A DNA stretch of 64,000 nucleotides from JAHRAW01 sp963693025 (lineage in GTDB: Bacteria; Pseudomonadota; Gammaproteobacteria; Arenicellales; Poriferihabitantaceae): assembly GCA_963693025.1 (NCBI GenBank), contig OY843749.1:1612001-1676000 (forward strand), written 5' to 3'. A program made the position numbers and the translations under genes. The notes below the pieces were generated by a model. It was not told the origin of the DNA. It was given only the letters and a program-made list of their open reading frames with translations, and did not search any database. Below, piece after piece: positions 36,074 to 44,861 of this stretch. The first letter of the stretch is position 1; every line of letters starts with the position of its first letter.

Positions 36074-38061
36074 ACGCGCCGCTGCCCAACCTGTTTTCGC
36101 CAGTCCGACTGGGTCCGTGCACCGTTCCCAACCGGCTCGTCTTCAGCGCCCACCACACCTACCTCGCCGACCGCACGCCCGGTGATGCGCTCATCGCCTA
36201 CCTTGATGCGCGCGCCGAGGGTGGCGCCGGTTTGCTCGTGTGCGAAATCGTGGCGGTGCATCCGAGCGCGGAATTTTCCGCCCGGTTGCTGGTGGCGGAC
36301 TGCGCCGAAGTCGTCCCCGATTACCGCAGGCTGACCGAGCGATGCAAGGCGCACGGCGCCAAGATATTCGCGCAGTTGTTTCATCCGGGACGCGAAATAC
36401 TCGCCACGCGCTCGGGGCTGGCGCCGCTCGCCTGGGCGCCGTCGACGGTTCCCAACGAGCGCTTTCACATCATGCCGAGGGCGCTGAGCAACGCGATGAT
36501 AGACGACATCGTCGCCGGCTTTGGCATCGCCGCCCGCCACCTGTCGGCGGCAGGCTTTGACGGCTTCGAAATCGTCGCCAACCACGGCTACTTGCCGGCG
36601 CAGTTTCTCAACCCGCGCGTGAACCGCCGCGACGACGACTACGGCGGCGACTTCCAACGCCGGCTTCGCTTCCTTGAAGAGGTGGCGGCGGCGGTCAGGG
36701 CGGAAGCCGGGGACAAGGCGCTGGGGCTGAGACTATCCGCCGATGAACTCAGCGAAGCCGGCTTGAGCGGTGAACAAGCGCTCGAAATCTGCGCGGCGAT
36801 GAAACAACATTTTGACTATTACAGCGTGGTGCTCGGCACCTCGTCCACGCTCGGCGGCTCGGTTCACATCGTCCCGCCGATGGGCATCGAGCACGGCGGC
36901 GCCTACATTGCCCCGTTCGCGCGCAAAATAAAACAAGCCGCCGGGCTGCCGGTCATCGCCACCGGGCGCATCGTGCAACCGCAAGACGCCGAGCGCATCA
37001 TCCACGCCGGCGACGCCGACCTGTGCGGCATGGCGCGCGCGATGATATGCGATGCGCGCCTGGCGGCGAAGGCGAAACGCGGGCGGCTGGATGACATTCG
37101 CGCGTGCATCGGCTGCAACCAGTCGTGCATCGGGCGCGCGCATAAAGGGCTGTCGGTCTCCTGCATCCAGCGCCCCGAAAGCGGACGCGAACTGGAATTT
37201 GGCGCGCAATCAAGGCGACCGGTTCCCGCCTCGGCGCGCAAGAAAGTGCTGGTGGCGGGCGGCGGGGTCGCCGGTATGAAAGCCGCCGCCGTCGCCGCCG
37301 AGCGCGGACATCGCGTGACGCTGTTTGAAAAAACCGCGCGGCTGGGCGGTCAGAGCCTGCTGGCGATGCGACTTCCGGGGCGCGCCGAGTTCGGCGGCAT
37401 CATCACCAACCTCGAGCGCGAAATGCGCGCCGCCGGGGTCGAAGTGAAAACCGGCGCACCGCTCAGCGGCGCGATGGTCGAGGAAATGCACCGCAACCGA
37501 CTGGCGGACTGCGTGGTCATCGCCACCGGCGCCACGCCCTATTTGCCGGACATCGAAGGCGTCACGCATGGGCGGGGACAAGACAACGTGCTCGACGCGT
37601 GGCAAGTCATCAACCAAACAGCGCGGGTCGGCGCGCGCGTGGTGATTGCCGACTGGAAAGGCGATTGGGTCGGGCTCGGGCTGGCGGAAATGCTGGCGGC
37701 GGCGGGCTGCCAAGTCCGGCTATGCGTCAACGCCGCGCTCGCCGGGGAAGCGCTGCAGATTTACACGCGCAACCACTTAGTCGGGCGCGTAAAAAAACTC
37801 GGCGTGCGCATCCAAACCCACTTGCGCCTGTTCGGCGTGGACGGCGCCACGGTCTATTTTCAAGACGTCCTCACCGATGCGCCGGTGGCGCTGGAGAACG
37901 CGGACTCGGTGGTGCTGGCGCTTGGCCATGCGAGCGACAACGCGCTGGAGCGGGAACTGGCGGAGTCGTCAATCGACGCGCACATCATCGGCGACAGCCT
38001 CGCCCCGCGCACCGCCGAAGAAGCGGTGTTTGACGGCTTGCAAATCGGATGGCGGTTGTGA
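36070..38061 (+). CDS. OYE/TMADH-type NADH:flavin oxidoreductase
   Basis: A 663-residue flavoprotein: an N-terminal FMN-binding TIM barrel (LFSPVRLGPCTVPNRLVFSA), a CIGCNQSC cluster with Cys spacing C-x2-C-x3-C-x11-C as in trimethylamine dehydrogenase and 2,4-dienoyl-CoA reductase, then a FAD/NAD domain starting VLVAGGGVAGMKAAAVAAE. GTG 36070 overlaps the MttB-like stop. With that neighbour, a role in oxidative demethylation of methylated amines is plausible (DgcA-like proteins are of this type). The reaction is inferred. Confidence 0.85.
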   Translation: MNAPLPNLFSPVRLGPCTVPNRLVFSAHHTYLADRTPGDALIAYLDARAEGGAGLLVCEIVAVHPSAEFSARLLVADCAEVVPDYRRLTERCKAHGAKIFAQLFHPGREILATRSGLAPLAWAPSTVPNERFHIMPRALSNAMIDDIVAGFGIAARHLSAAGFDGFEIVANHGYLPAQFLNPRVNRRDDDYGGDFQRRLRFLEEVAAAVRAEAGDKALGLRLSADELSEAGLSGEQALEICAAMKQHFDYYSVVLGTSSTLGGSVHIVPPMGIEHGGAYIAPFARKIKQAAGLPVIATGRIVQPQDAERIIHAGDADLCGMARAMICDARLAAKAKRGRLDDIRACIGCNQSCIGRAHKGLSVSCIQRPESGRELEFGAQSRRPVPASARKKVLVAGGGVAGMKAAAVAAERGHRVTLFEKTARLGGQSLLAMRLPGRAEFGGIITNLEREMRAAGVEVKTGAPLSGAMVEEMHRNRLADCVVIATGATPYLPDIEGVTHGRGQDNVLDAWQVINQTARVGARVVIADWKGDWVGLGLAEMLAAAGCQVRLCVNAALAGEALQIYTRNHLVGRVKKLGVRIQTHLRLFGVDGATVYFQDVLTDAPVALENADSVVLALGHASDNALERELAESSIDAHIIGDSLAPRTAEEAVFDGLQIGWRL

Positions 38062-39767
38062 TGAAACCGCGAGTGCGCGACACCATCACCGGCGGCGAGG
38101 CGGTGTACCGGGTGCTGTGCGGCCAGGGCATCGACCACGTGTTCGGCTTGCTCGGCGGCTCGATGCTGGAGTTATACGACGCCATCCACCGCGGCGGCGC
38201 GATGCGCTACATCGGCAGCCGGGACGAGCGCGCCGCGGGGCACATGGCGGACGCCTATGCGCGCATGAGCGACAAGCCGGGCGTCGTGCTGGGCGCGCAG
38301 GCGGGACCCGGCGTGGTCAATCTGGCGACCGCCGTCGCCGAAGCGCACCTCGCCTACTCGCCGCTGGTGGTCATCGCCGGCGCCATCAGCCGCGCCGACC
38401 AGGGCAAGGACACCTTCCAGGAAGTCGAGCAAGTGGCGTTGTTCGCGCCGATTAGCAAACGCTCGGTCATGGTCACCGAGCCGTCGCGCTTGGTGGAGAT
38501 GTTGCGCGCCGCCATCGGCGTTGCGATGAGCGGGCGGCGCGGCCCGGTGGTGTTGCACGTGCCGCGCGACCTGTTTGCGAGCGCGGTGGTGTTCGCCGAG
38601 CGGGACGCGCAGCCGGTGGTCGTCGCCCGCCCCGCCGCCCCCGACGCGCGTGAAATCGAGCAAGTCATCGCCGCGCTGGCGCAAGCCAAAGCGCCGGTCA
38701 TCGTCGCCGGCGGCGGCATCAAATGGTCGCGCGGCGCCGCGGCGCTACTCGCGCTGGCGGAGCAACTGCAGGCGCCCGTGGTCGCGTCAACGGGCCACGC
38801 CGACGTCATGCCGCATGGCCACCCGCTCAACGCCGGGCAGGGCGGACCGCGCGGCAACCGGGTGGCGAGCGCCCTGACCCGGGCCGCCGACCTGCTGCTG
38901 GTGCTCGGCTCAAGGCTCGGCTTCAACTCCACCTTCCATAGCCACGACTATGTTTCCGCGTCGGCGCCCATCATCCAGGTGGATATTGAAGCCGGCGCCA
39001 TTGGCCGCTATTTTCCGGTGGCGCTGGGCATACCAGCGGATGCGCGCGAGACCGCCGCCGCCATCGCCGAGTGCGCGACTCAAACCCACCTCAACGGCGG
39101 CAACTGGTCGGCATGGCTTGCGGCGTTCAAGCAAGCGCGGGCGGCGCTGCTCGACGAGCGCACGCTTGAGGCGCAAAACGACAACCAACCTCTCCACCCG
39201 CAACGCGCGCTGGCGGAAATCCGCGAGGCGCTGCCGCCAGACGCCATCACCACGCTCGACACCGGCAACGCCTGCCTGCAAGCCGCCGACCGCTGCGCCC
39301 ACTACCGCTGCCCGTCGCTCATCACGCCGCTGGACTTCGGGCTGGTCGGCTTCGGCTACGCCGCCGCCCTCGGCGCCGCCACCGCCCGCCCCGGTCAACC
39401 GGTGGTCGCCATCATCGGCGACGGCGGATTCGGCTTCACCCTCGGCGAAATCAACACCGCCGTCCGCTACAACCTGCCGGTCATCGCCGTCGTGCTCGAC
39501 AACAACGCCTGGGGCGCGGAAAAAGCCTACCAAAAAGAATTCTTCGCAGGCCGCCTGCTGGGCGCCAACCTCAACAACCCCCCCTTCGACCAACTAGCCC
39601 GCCTATGCGGCGCCGACGGCCACCCCGCGCAAACCCCCAACGAACTAAAAACCGCCCTAGCCACCACCCTGAACAACAGGCGCCCGGCGGTCATACACGT
39701 AAAAATCGACCCGGATGTATTGAGCGCGCTGAGGAAAGATTTGTTTGAAGCGAAGGAGTCGTCGTAG
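38061..39767 (+). CDS. ThDP-dependent enzyme, acetolactate synthase family
   Basis: A 568-residue thiamine diphosphate enzyme. The catalytic glutamate is in SRDERAAGHMADAYAR near residue 60; the ThDP/magnesium motif GDGGFGFTLGEINTAVRYNLPVIAVVLDNN is near residue 455. The start at 38061 shares one base with the previous stop; an ATG four codons upstream is also possible. It completes a three-gene overlapping operon with the MttB-like and flavoprotein genes. Which 2-oxo acid it uses cannot be told; a paralogue is at 56749. Confidence 0.85.
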   Translation: MKPRVRDTITGGEAVYRVLCGQGIDHVFGLLGGSMLELYDAIHRGGAMRYIGSRDERAAGHMADAYARMSDKPGVVLGAQAGPGVVNLATAVAEAHLAYSPLVVIAGAISRADQGKDTFQEVEQVALFAPISKRSVMVTEPSRLVEMLRAAIGVAMSGRRGPVVLHVPRDLFASAVVFAERDAQPVVVARPAAPDAREIEQVIAALAQAKAPVIVAGGGIKWSRGAAALLALAEQLQAPVVASTGHADVMPHGHPLNAGQGGPRGNRVASALTRAADLLLVLGSRLGFNSTFHSHDYVSASAPIIQVDIEAGAIGRYFPVALGIPADARETAAAIAECATQTHLNGGNWSAWLAAFKQARAALLDERTLEAQNDNQPLHPQRALAEIREALPPDAITTLDTGNACLQAADRCAHYRCPSLITPLDFGLVGFGYAAALGAATARPGQPVVAIIGDGGFGFTLGEINTAVRYNLPVIAVVLDNNAWGAEKAYQKEFFAGRLLGANLNNPPFDQLARLCGADGHPAQTPNELKTALATTLNNRRPAVIHVKIDPDVLSALRKDLFEAKESS

Positions 39768-39789
39768 CGACACGCCGGGGTTTACCTCA

Positions 39790-41084
39790 TCAAAACGGCC
39801 AGTCTCGCATTTCGTAAAAGCCTTTCAGCGCCGCGGTTAGCGTGTGTTGGTCTTCCACGCCGGCGAGTTCGCGGATTGAGTGCATGCCGAGTTGCGGGAT
39901 GCCGATGTCGGCGGTTCTGATGCCGAGGCGGCGGCGGTGATGGGCCCGATGGTGGAGCCGCAGGCCATGTCCGAGCGCACCACGATGGTTTGGAAGGGCA
40001 AGCCGGCGCGCTCGCAGACTTGCCGGAACAGGGCGGCGGTTTCGGAGTTGGTGGCGTAGCGCTGGTTGCTGTTGACCTTGATGACGGGGCCGTCGTTCAG
40101 CAGCGGTTGGTGGTTCGGTTCGTGTTTGTGCGCGTAGTTGGGGTGCACGCCGTGGGCGTTGTCCGCCGACACCAGCATCGAGCGGCTCAACGCGCCGGCG
40201 AGGGGCGCTTCGCCGCCGCACAGCCGCATGAGGATGGAGTGCAGGAAGGGTCCGTCGGCGCCGCTGGCGGAGGCGCTGCCGACTTCTTCGTGGTCGTTGA
40301 GTACCAGTATGTGGTTGTTTTTTGCGCGCGCCGCCAGCAGCGCTTCCATCCCGGCGTGGCAACTCAGCAGGTTGTCGAGGCGCGCGGAGGCGATGAACTC
40401 GCTTTTTAGCCCGACCACTTCGGCGGCTTGGCAATCATACAAACACAACTCAAACGCCAGAATCGTCTTGACCGCCAGCCGACGGTATTGGCGCGCAAGT
40501 TGCGCCCGCAACACGCGCTCGAAGTCGGGCGCTTTTTTGGTGACCCGGCACAGCACCGCCGGCAACTCCTTTTGCTTGTTGATGCTGCGGTTTTCGTTGG
40601 CGTCTCGGTCGAGGTGAATCGCCAGACTGGGGATGAACGCGAGCGGCTTGTCGATGTTGATGAGGCGGTTTTCAATCGCGCCGGCGGCGGTTTGCAGCGT
40701 CACCCTGCCCGCCAGCCCGAGCCCGCGGTCGAACCACGGGTTGAGCAATGCGCCACCATAGACTTCAACCGCGAGTTTGGCGTAGCCGTTGTTGTGCGTA
40801 ATCGCATTCGGCTTGACCCTGAGGCACGGGCTGTCGGTATGCCCGCCGACCAGGCGAAAGCCGTGCTCGGCGGGCGGGCGGTCGGGGCTGAGCGCGACCG
40901 CCACCAGCGAGGAGCCGTTGCGCGTGAAATAGCACTTGTCCGGCAACGCCTCGTCCCAGCGCGCGCCCTCATCGACCGCCGCATAACCGGCGGCGCGCAA
41001 ACGCGCCGCGACATTCGCCACGGCGTGAAAGGGGGTCGGCGAGGCGTCCAGAAACTCGAGCAGCGGGGCGATGGATTTTGCCAT
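39790..41084 (-). pseudogene. Aspartyl aminopeptidase (M18) with frameshift
   Basis: The frame starting at 41084 (MAKSIAPLLEFLDASPTPFHAV) encodes a typical M18 zinc aminopeptidase up to SDMACGSTIGPITAA. It then loses the family sequence around 39935. The expected C-terminus (RLGIRTADIGIPQLGMHSIRE to the end at 39790) is present in another frame, so one base is missing in a ccgccgccgcc tract. Without correction the product has an unrelated 30-residue tail and lacks the last metal-ligand region with HSIRE. It may be a sequencing error, a real pseudogene or slippage. Confidence 0.85.
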
Positions 41085-41167
41085 TTATTTCAAGAGGGAA
41101 TGCGGATGCCGATGGTAGCGCAAAACCGGCGGCGCTGAGCGCTAAGCACTGAGCGCGCTCGGCGGCG

Positions 41168-42019
41168 TCAGCATTTCTTGCACTTCACTTGCCAGGACTG
41201 CTCCGGTTGCGACTGCTCGCCGTCAAGGCGAACCGCGGTCAACGCGCCGCCCCAGATGCAGCCGCTGTCCAAGCCGAGGATGTTGCCGTTGCGAACGAAG
41301 CCGAGCGCCGACCAGTGGCCGAACACGATGCGCCAGTTTTTGCACTTCCTGTCGGGGTGAGCGAACCACGGCACCAAGTGCTTGGGTCGGCTGTCCGGCG
41401 AACCCTTGTGGTCGAAGTCGAGCGCGGCGTGGCGGCGGCGGTCGCAGTAGCGTATGCGCGTGAGGGCGTTGGTGATGAAGCGCGCGCGCTGCCATTTGTT
41501 CATCGGCTGCTCCCAGCGCGACGGCTCGCGGCCATACATTTGCTTGAGGAAGCGGTGGTAGTCGGAGTCGCCGCCGCGCAACAGCCCTTCGACCTCGGCG
41601 GCGAGCCGCGCCACCTCCTTTTTGCGCCAGCCGGGGTGGATGCCGGCGTGCACCATCAGCGACTTCACGCCCAACTCGGCGCGCTTGTCCCAGTGCGCCA
41701 GCGGGCGGCGGCGCAGCCAGTCGATGAGTTCATCGCGGTCGGGCGCGCGCAGAATCGGCTCCAGCGTGTCGCATGCCCGCGCCTCGCGGATGCCGGCGGC
41801 GACCGCCAGCAGGTGCAGGTCGTGATTGCCCAGCACGGCGACCGCGCTGTCGCCGAGGCGCATAATCAGGCGCAGGGTTTCGAGGGAATGGCGTCCGCGG
41901 TTGACCAAGTCGCCGGTCAACCACAGCCGGTCGCGCGCCGGGTCGAAGCGCAGCGTGTCGAGCATTTCCTCCAGCGGCACAACGCAGCCCTGAACATCCC
42001 CGATCGCATAGATAGCCAT
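41168..42019 (-). CDS. apaH: Symmetrical bis(5'-nucleosyl)-tetraphosphatase
   Basis: A 283-residue Ap4A hydrolase of the metallophosphatase fold: GDVQGC near residue 7, GDLVNRG at residues 36-42 and GNHDLH near residue 65 supply metal ligands. It hydrolyses Ap4A to two ADP. Length matches the E. coli protein. It appears to stand alone, downstream of mlaA on the same strand. Confidence 0.94.
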   Translation of the reverse strand: MAIYAIGDVQGCVVPLEEMLDTLRFDPARDRLWLTGDLVNRGRHSLETLRLIMRLGDSAVAVLGNHDLHLLAVAAGIREARACDTLEPILRAPDRDELIDWLRRRPLAHWDKRAELGVKSLMVHAGIHPGWRKKEVARLAAEVEGLLRGGDSDYHRFLKQMYGREPSRWEQPMNKWQRARFITNALTRIRYCDRRRHAALDFDHKGSPDSRPKHLVPWFAHPDRKCKNWRIVFGHWSALGFVRNGNILGLDSGCIWGGALTAVRLDGEQSQPEQSWQVKCKKC

Positions 42020-42050
42020 CTGCCGGGCGTTGCCGGAGCGGGGCGGGCGC

Positions 42051-42866
42051 CTAGTTCCCGCCCTCGGTGGCCTCGTCTTCCAGCAATTCCTCCATCAACT
42101 CATCCTCGCTGAACCCCACCCCCGGCGGCGGGTCGTCGTCGTAGATTTGCAAAATGCGCTGCTGCCGATAGCCTTCGCGCAGGAACAAATACTTGTCCGG
42201 CTGCAACTCCAGCGTCTCGTCAAAGCCGAGAAACTCGGCGCGCCCGGCAACCGCCTCCAGCACGGTGACATACTCCGACGCGGGCGACTCGAGCCGGGCG
42301 GTTGCGTCAATATACATGATGTGCGGAACCTGCCCGGCGGTAACCTGCGCGCCGGTGTCGCGCAGGTTGCTCGGTCCCAGCAACGGCAACACCAGATAGG
42401 GACCCGGCGGCACGCCCCAGACCGCGAGGGTTTGGCCAAAGTCCTCGTCGTGCTCGTGCAAGCCAAGCGCGCTCGCCGCATCCACCAGACCGAGCACGCC
42501 GACGAAGGTGTTGACGACAAACCGCCCGGTGTCCCGCCCCGCCTGCGCCACCTTGCCCTGCAGCAAATCGTTGACGATGGTGATGGGCGCCGACAGGTTG
42601 GAGAAGAAATTGCCAACGCCGCTGCGCACCGGGTTAGGCAGTTTGGCATACGCCTTCGCCGCCGGCTTGAGCGCAAAGCGGTCCACCTTGAAATTGAAAT
42701 TCAACACCGCGCGGTTGGCACGCTCAAACGGGTCGCGGTCGCCGGTTTCGGTTTCGGTTTGGCCGTCCTGCGCTAACTCGTTTGAGGTGGTGGCGCAGCC
42801 GCTCAATGCCAGCAGGCCAGTCAAAAAAACAATAAAGGAGATTCGCCGGGAGCGCGTTTTCATCAT
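42051..42866 (-). CDS. mlaA: Phospholipid-transport lipoprotein MlaA (VacJ)
   Basis: A 271-residue outer-membrane lipoprotein. Signal peptide ends in the lipobox LSGC (residue 23 region), followed by DPFERANRAVLNFNFKVDR and GVPPGPYLVLPLLGPSNLRD, both hallmarks of VacJ/MlaA, which removes phospholipids from the outer leaflet. Two adjacent ATGs (42866, 42863) can start it. No other mla genes are nearby. Confidence 0.93.
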   Translation of the reverse strand: MMKTRSRRISFIVFLTGLLALSGCATTSNELAQDGQTETETGDRDPFERANRAVLNFNFKVDRFALKPAAKAYAKLPNPVRSGVGNFFSNLSAPITIVNDLLQGKVAQAGRDTGRFVVNTFVGVLGLVDAASALGLHEHDEDFGQTLAVWGVPPGPYLVLPLLGPSNLRDTGAQVTAGQVPHIMYIDATARLESPASEYVTVLEAVAGRAEFLGFDETLELQPDKYLFLREGYRQQRILQIYDDDPPPGVGFSEDELMEELLEDEATEGGN

Positions 42867-43007
42867 GATTAATTCGCCGGATAGGGATTGTGGTATTTCC
42901 CGCCGGCGCCGAAACCACAAGCCCAGCCCACGGGAAACGCGTGACGCGAAAGATACCACACTGCCGCAGGGAAAAGCGATTAGCCCGGCGGGACCGGACG
43001 CCGCCGG

Positions 43008-43059
43008 AAAAACGCCCGGTTTACTTCGCCGGGGAGGCGGGGGCGCGCGGGCGTTTTTT
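43008..43059 (-). terminator. Terminator of the lipoprotein operon
   Basis: aaaaacgcccg (43008-43018) and cgggcgttttt (43048-43058) are perfect 11-bp complements around a 29-base loop. A T-run follows in both directions, so it could act bidirectionally between mlaA and the lipoprotein operon ending at 43074. Confidence 0.65.
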
Positions 43060-43073
43060 CTTTTTCGCCCCGC

Positions 43074-43550
43074 TCACTGCAACACGAACCACTGCCCGGC
43101 GCTGTTGCGGCAGGCGAAAGTGGGGCGCAAGCCGCCTTCCAGCGAGCGGCAGTTTTTGGCGTCTCGGATGGTCTGCGGTATGGGCGCATCGCCGTGGGTA
43201 TTTCCAAACCACGAACCCCGGCGCTTCGGCGCTGGGGCAAAACCGGCAACCGGCACTTGCTGGCTGTGGTTGCGATATCTTTGCGCGCGCCGGTTATACA
43301 ACTTGTTGGCGCGGTCCAGACTTCGACCGACGTCCGCGCCCACGGCGGAGCCGAGCACGGCGCCGACGGCGACGCCGAGGCTGCGGCCATCACCCTTGTT
43401 GATGTTGTTCGCCGCCACTGCGCCGCCGCCGGCAGCCCCGAGCAACGCGCCCAACAACTCGCGATTGCCCGCATCGGGGGAGACACACCCGCCGAGCAGC
43501 AGGAGGATTACCGCCGCCGGCGGGAGTGTTTTACGCATTTCCAACTTCAT
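43074..43550 (-). CDS. Glycine-zipper lipoprotein
   Basis: A 158-residue lipoprotein: signal peptide with lipobox GGC, then Gly/Ala-rich segments (LLGALLGAAGGGAVAA and LGVAVGAVLGSAVGADVG) forming a two-helix glycine zipper, and a C-terminal globular piece ending AGQWFVLQ. ATG 43550 has ggaggt upstream and overlaps the preceding stop (ATGA). It is the last gene of the leftward envelope operon. Function unknown. Confidence 0.8.
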   Translation of the reverse strand: MKLEMRKTLPPAAVILLLLGGCVSPDAGNRELLGALLGAAGGGAVAANNINKGDGRSLGVAVGAVLGSAVGADVGRSLDRANKLYNRRAQRYRNHSQQVPVAGFAPAPKRRGSWFGNTHGDAPIPQTIRDAKNCRSLEGGLRPTFACRNSAGQWFVLQ

Positions 43551-44353
43551 AGCGACCTCCACACTCGGGCGAGTTCGCGCATCGTCTGCAACGCAACGGC
43601 GCGTCCCGCCTCTTCAAAGTTCATCTCGCTGTCTTCGGTCACGCGAATGTAACCGCCGTTGACCGCCGCCCATTGCTCGCGCTTCGGGGTTGCCATTTCG
43701 TGCAGGAAATCAGCCCTCACCGCGCCGGTTTTCACATCCACCGCCCGCACCCGGAATGCCACGCCGATATCCGACTCCGCGGACGGCACCGCCCCGATTC
43801 GAATCACCAAATCGGCATGCCCCTTGAGCGCCTCGGTTTCAATCAGTTGCGCGTCATCGATGGCGTTGGCAAACAACTCCGCGCGCGCTTTCAGCGCTTG
43901 CACCTGCACTTGCTCGTGACCCCGCATATCGCCGCTGTCAAGCCGCCGCTCATCATCGACCATCTGCGCGCGAGTCAGGTTGACGATGGCGTTGCGGTCG
44001 ATGAAATTCACCCCGGCATCCAGAAACGGGCGCGAATAACCCGCCTTGAACTTGAACTCGGCAATCTCCGGCAATGCCCCCGGCGCGCGCTCCGAAAACA
44101 CCGCCAGACGCGGTTTGCCGGCGGCGGCGTAGGCGGCGCCAAAGGATTGCCGCACGGTCGCCGCGTGATTTTGCCCGGCGTCACCGGTGGCATCAGATTG
44201 CGCGGCGGGCTGTAGCACGGTTTGACCGCCCGTCCGGTAAAGGCTGTTTTCCGCCGCCGTCGCGCCCGCCACCATGGTTGCGCTCGCCACCACGGCAACC
44301 AGCGCGCCGCCGAGTTGCCGGCGGCTTTTGTTTGGCAATGAGGTGATGTTCAT
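43547..44353 (-). CDS. Secreted protein of the LpoB/COG3014 operon
   Basis: A 268-residue protein with a signal peptide (QLGGALVAVVASATMVAGATA). The mature region around LAVFSERAPGALPEIAEF and LTRAQM recalls CsgG-like or LpoB-like domains in layout but has no clear signature. It overlaps the next gene by four bases and follows the YcfL-like gene by a single base. Probably an envelope component of this operon. Confidence 0.6.
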   Translation of the reverse strand: MNITSLPNKSRRQLGGALVAVVASATMVAGATAAENSLYRTGGQTVLQPAAQSDATGDAGQNHAATVRQSFGAAYAAAGKPRLAVFSERAPGALPEIAEFKFKAGYSRPFLDAGVNFIDRNAIVNLTRAQMVDDERRLDSGDMRGHEQVQVQALKARAELFANAIDDAQLIETEALKGHADLVIRIGAVPSAESDIGVAFRVRAVDVKTGAVRADFLHEMATPKREQWAAVNGGYIRVTEDSEMNFEEAGRAVALQTMRELARVWRSL

Positions 44354-44839
44354 TTATCCGCCTTCCCGAAGTTCGATGAGGTAACTTTCAATGATGCCGC
44401 CGGCGGTCGAGCGCACCGAATAACTGCCGATGGTACGCGCCGGCAGGTGGATGCGCTGCCACGCGGACACCGGCTCAGCGTCCGCTTGCGTGGCGTCCAG
44501 AAAATGCGTGCGCGCCTCGACTTGCAACGGATAATCCGTGCAGTTGACCAGCCGCGTAAAGGCTTCCACATCGCCCGCCTCCAGCCGCTTGGCGTTGGTC
44601 GATTGCACCATGATTTTGTTGGTGATGGCGTAGTCGGTGAGGTTCACCGCATTCAACGGCATCGGCGTAACCGACCCCGGAATTTGCGGCACCAGCACCG
44701 GTCCCGCGGGCGGCGCTTGCGCCTGCACCGCACGAAAGTCGCATTGCGGTTTGGGATGCACCACCGGGCTGTTTTGACAGCCGGCGAGCGCCAGCGTAAT
44801 GAGCGCGGTAGAAGCGATATAAAACTGACGATGAATCAT
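44354..44839 (-). CDS. YcfL-like (DUF1425) lipoprotein
   Basis: A 161-residue lipoprotein (signal ending LAGC). The mature part (ITNKIMVQS and LVNCTDYPLQVEARTHFLDA) reads like the beta-sandwich YcfL/DUF1425 family, whose gene lies next to lpoB in enterobacteria. The operon context here, with an LpoB-like gene upstream, agrees. Confidence 0.7.
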   Translation of the reverse strand: MIHRQFYIASTALITLALAGCQNSPVVHPKPQCDFRAVQAQAPPAGPVLVPQIPGSVTPMPLNAVNLTDYAITNKIMVQSTNAKRLEAGDVEAFTRLVNCTDYPLQVEARTHFLDATQADAEPVSAWQRIHLPARTIGSYSVRSTAGGIIESYLIELREGG

Positions 44840-44861
44840 GTTGAGGGTCTCGTTGATGAGT

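Noticed and set aside
38061..39767. Sulfoacetaldehyde acetyltransferase (Xsc) or acetolactate synthase as a specific name
   Set aside because: Only general ThDP motifs are visible; nothing fixes the substrate and no small regulatory subunit gene is present.
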